Source of the DNA: UBA1731 sp964567665
Lineage (GTDB): Bacteria; Verrucomicrobiota; Kiritimatiellia; RFP12; UBA1067
Length of the DNA: 60,773 bases
Direction of reading: 5' to 3'
Assembly (NCBI GenBank): GCA_964567665.1
Contig: CAZMNN010000011.1
Span: 1-60,773 of the forward strand
Part shown: positions 60,005 to 60,773 of the stretch, piece by piece
How positions within the stretch are numbered: the stretch's first letter is position 1
Layout: each line of letters opens with the position of its first letter
Notes under the pieces: model-generated
What the model saw: the letters and a program-made list of their open reading frames with translations, nothing else
Database searches by the model: none
What the model was told of the DNA's origin: nothing
Position numbers and translations under genes: made by a program

Positions 60005-60773
60005 CATAAAGAAGATTCTCATCATTGGCGCCGGCCCGATAGTGATTGGGCAGGGATGCGAGTTCGACTATTCCGGGGTGCAGGCCGTGAAGGCTCTCAA
60101 GCGCGAGGGCTATGAAGTCGTGCTTGTGAACTCCAATCCGGCGACAGTCATGACGGATGACTTCGATGACGGTGGAATAAAGGCCGACAGGGTCTACATT
60201 GAACCGCTTACGGTCGACACTCTGCACGAAATCATCCGTCGTGAACGTCCAGACGCGCTGCTGCCGACGCTCGGCGGGCAGACTGCGCTGAATCTGGCCA
60301 TGGAGCTTTTCAAGAAGGACATCCTCAAGCGCTATCGCGTTGAGATGATCGGGGCGCAGGCCGATGCCATAGCACGGGCTGAAGACCGCCAGCAGTTCAA
60401 GGATGCGATGCGTGAGATCGGCATGGATCAGCCGCAGAGCGGCGTTGCGCATACATTGCAGGAGGCGGAGGCCGTCGCCAGCACGATAGGGACGTGGCCG
60501 CTCATCATCAGGCCGGCGTTTACGCTCGGCGGCACCGGCGGAGGCATTGCGCATGATCATGACGAGTTTTGCGCAATCGTGGCGCGCGGGCTTGAGGCGT
60601 CGCTCAACAGCGAGGTGCTGATCGAGGAATCGCTGATAGGGTGGAAGGAATACGAGATGGAGGTCATGCGCGACAGGGCCGGCAACGCCGTGATCGTGTG
60701 CTCCATCGAGAACTGCGACCCCATGGGCGTCCATACCGGAGATTCGATAGCCGTTGCGCCGATTCTCACCCTG
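59991..60773 (+). CDS. carB: Carbamoyl-phosphate synthase large subunit, N-terminal part (cut by window edge)
   Basis: I translated this from ATG 59991; it is open to the last base (261 codons of an expected 1050-1100). It opens KRTDIKKILIIGAGPIVIGQGCEFDYSGVQAVKAL, the CarB start, then NSNPATVMTDDFDDGGIKADRVYIEPLT and PTLGGQTALNLAMEL. The first ATP-grasp domain shows PLIIRPAFTLGGTGGG and EYEMEVMRDRAGNAVIVCSIENCDPMGVHTGDSI. It makes carbamoyl phosphate for pyrimidine and arginine synthesis. The start codon lies within pyrG (14-nt overlap), linking two glutamine-dependent pyrimidine steps in one coupled transcript. Confidence 0.95.
   Translation, partial: MKRTDIKKILIIGAGPIVIGQGCEFDYSGVQAVKALKREGYEVVLVNSNPATVMTDDFDDGGIKADRVYIEPLTVDTLHEIIRRERPDALLPTLGGQTALNLAMELFKKDILKRYRVEMIGAQADAIARAEDRQQFKDAMREIGMDQPQSGVAHTLQEAEAVASTIGTWPLIIRPAFTLGGTGGGIAHDHDEFCAIVARGLEASLNSEVLIEESLIGWKEYEMEVMRDRAGNAVIVCSIENCDPMGVHTGDSIAVAPILTL

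Noticed and set aside
1..60773. CRISPR array, insertion sequences, toxin-antitoxin or restriction genes
   Set aside because: No regularly spaced direct repeats, transposase motifs or defence-gene motifs were seen on either strand.

Overview
This 60.8 kb window is gene-dense chromosomal sequence from a Gram-negative bacterium. Many lipoprotein and Sec/Tat signal peptides, an AlgE-like outer-membrane barrel, paired SUMF1-fold proteins, DUF1080 and DUF6259-type proteins, Tat-exported sugar-isomerase and phosphoesterase homologues and many secreted glycosidases suggest the PVC superphylum. The gut or anaerobic Kiritimatiellota/Verrucomicrobiota are my best guess. That placement is inference from gene style; there is no rRNA or other decisive marker here. 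The left edge cuts an M24 peptidase gene and the right edge cuts carB.

Layout. 1-3757 (minus strand): a tight run of SGNH hydrolase, Tat-exported sugar isomerase homologue, XerD-type recombinase and M24 peptidase. 3941-15316: mostly housekeeping on both strands (SDR/pteridine reductase-like, UbiE/MenG, enolase, PreP-like M16 peptidase, deformylase, ArgRS, tRNA-Ser GGA), with a lipoprotein hydrolase, a nitrilase-family amidase and a dienelactone-hydrolase-like lipoprotein. 15413-31699: a secreted carbohydrate-degradation region. It holds a small exported protein, two SUMF1-fold paralogues, two large glycosidase-like proteins of the GH42/clan A type, a DUF6259-like protein and a GH20 fused to an SGNH domain, all closely spaced or overlapping. 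A further large exported protein follows from its own promoter. 31897-37964: tpiA, then pyridoxal kinase / radical SAM / SpoU methyltransferase as one overlapping operon, then polA. 38036-46249: DUF1080 lipoprotein, KDG-kinase-like PfkB protein and AlgE-like porin (a possible uronate module), running into trpS, ruvA, ymdB-like, Cof-type HAD and a GT39-like membrane protein. 46310-53380: an HSL-type esterase, a Tat phosphoesterase on the minus strand, and an A+T-richer patch with a small lipoprotein and a long repeat-rich exported protein broken by a one-base frameshift. 53483-60773: a ROK-like kinase, a NahK-like sugar 1-kinase, dnaB, rsmI, pyrG and carB.

How it works together. The 15-31 kb block looks like an extracellular glycan-degrading operon containing a beta-hexosaminidase; the NahK-like kinase near 55 kb could phosphorylate released N-acetylhexosamines, although it is not linked to that operon. 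The KdgK/AlgE pair suggests uronate uptake and catabolism. The most general signal is in the promoters. A recurring extended -10 box (TGnTATAAT and near variants) lies 6-7 nt before the start codon of five unrelated genes, with no Shine-Dalgarno, and 10 nt before two more. This predicts frequent leaderless transcription. Other points of note are the GH20-SGNH fusion whose esterase nucleophile is replaced by Asp, gene-conversion-like identity between the SUMF1 paralogues, and the frameshifted repeat protein.
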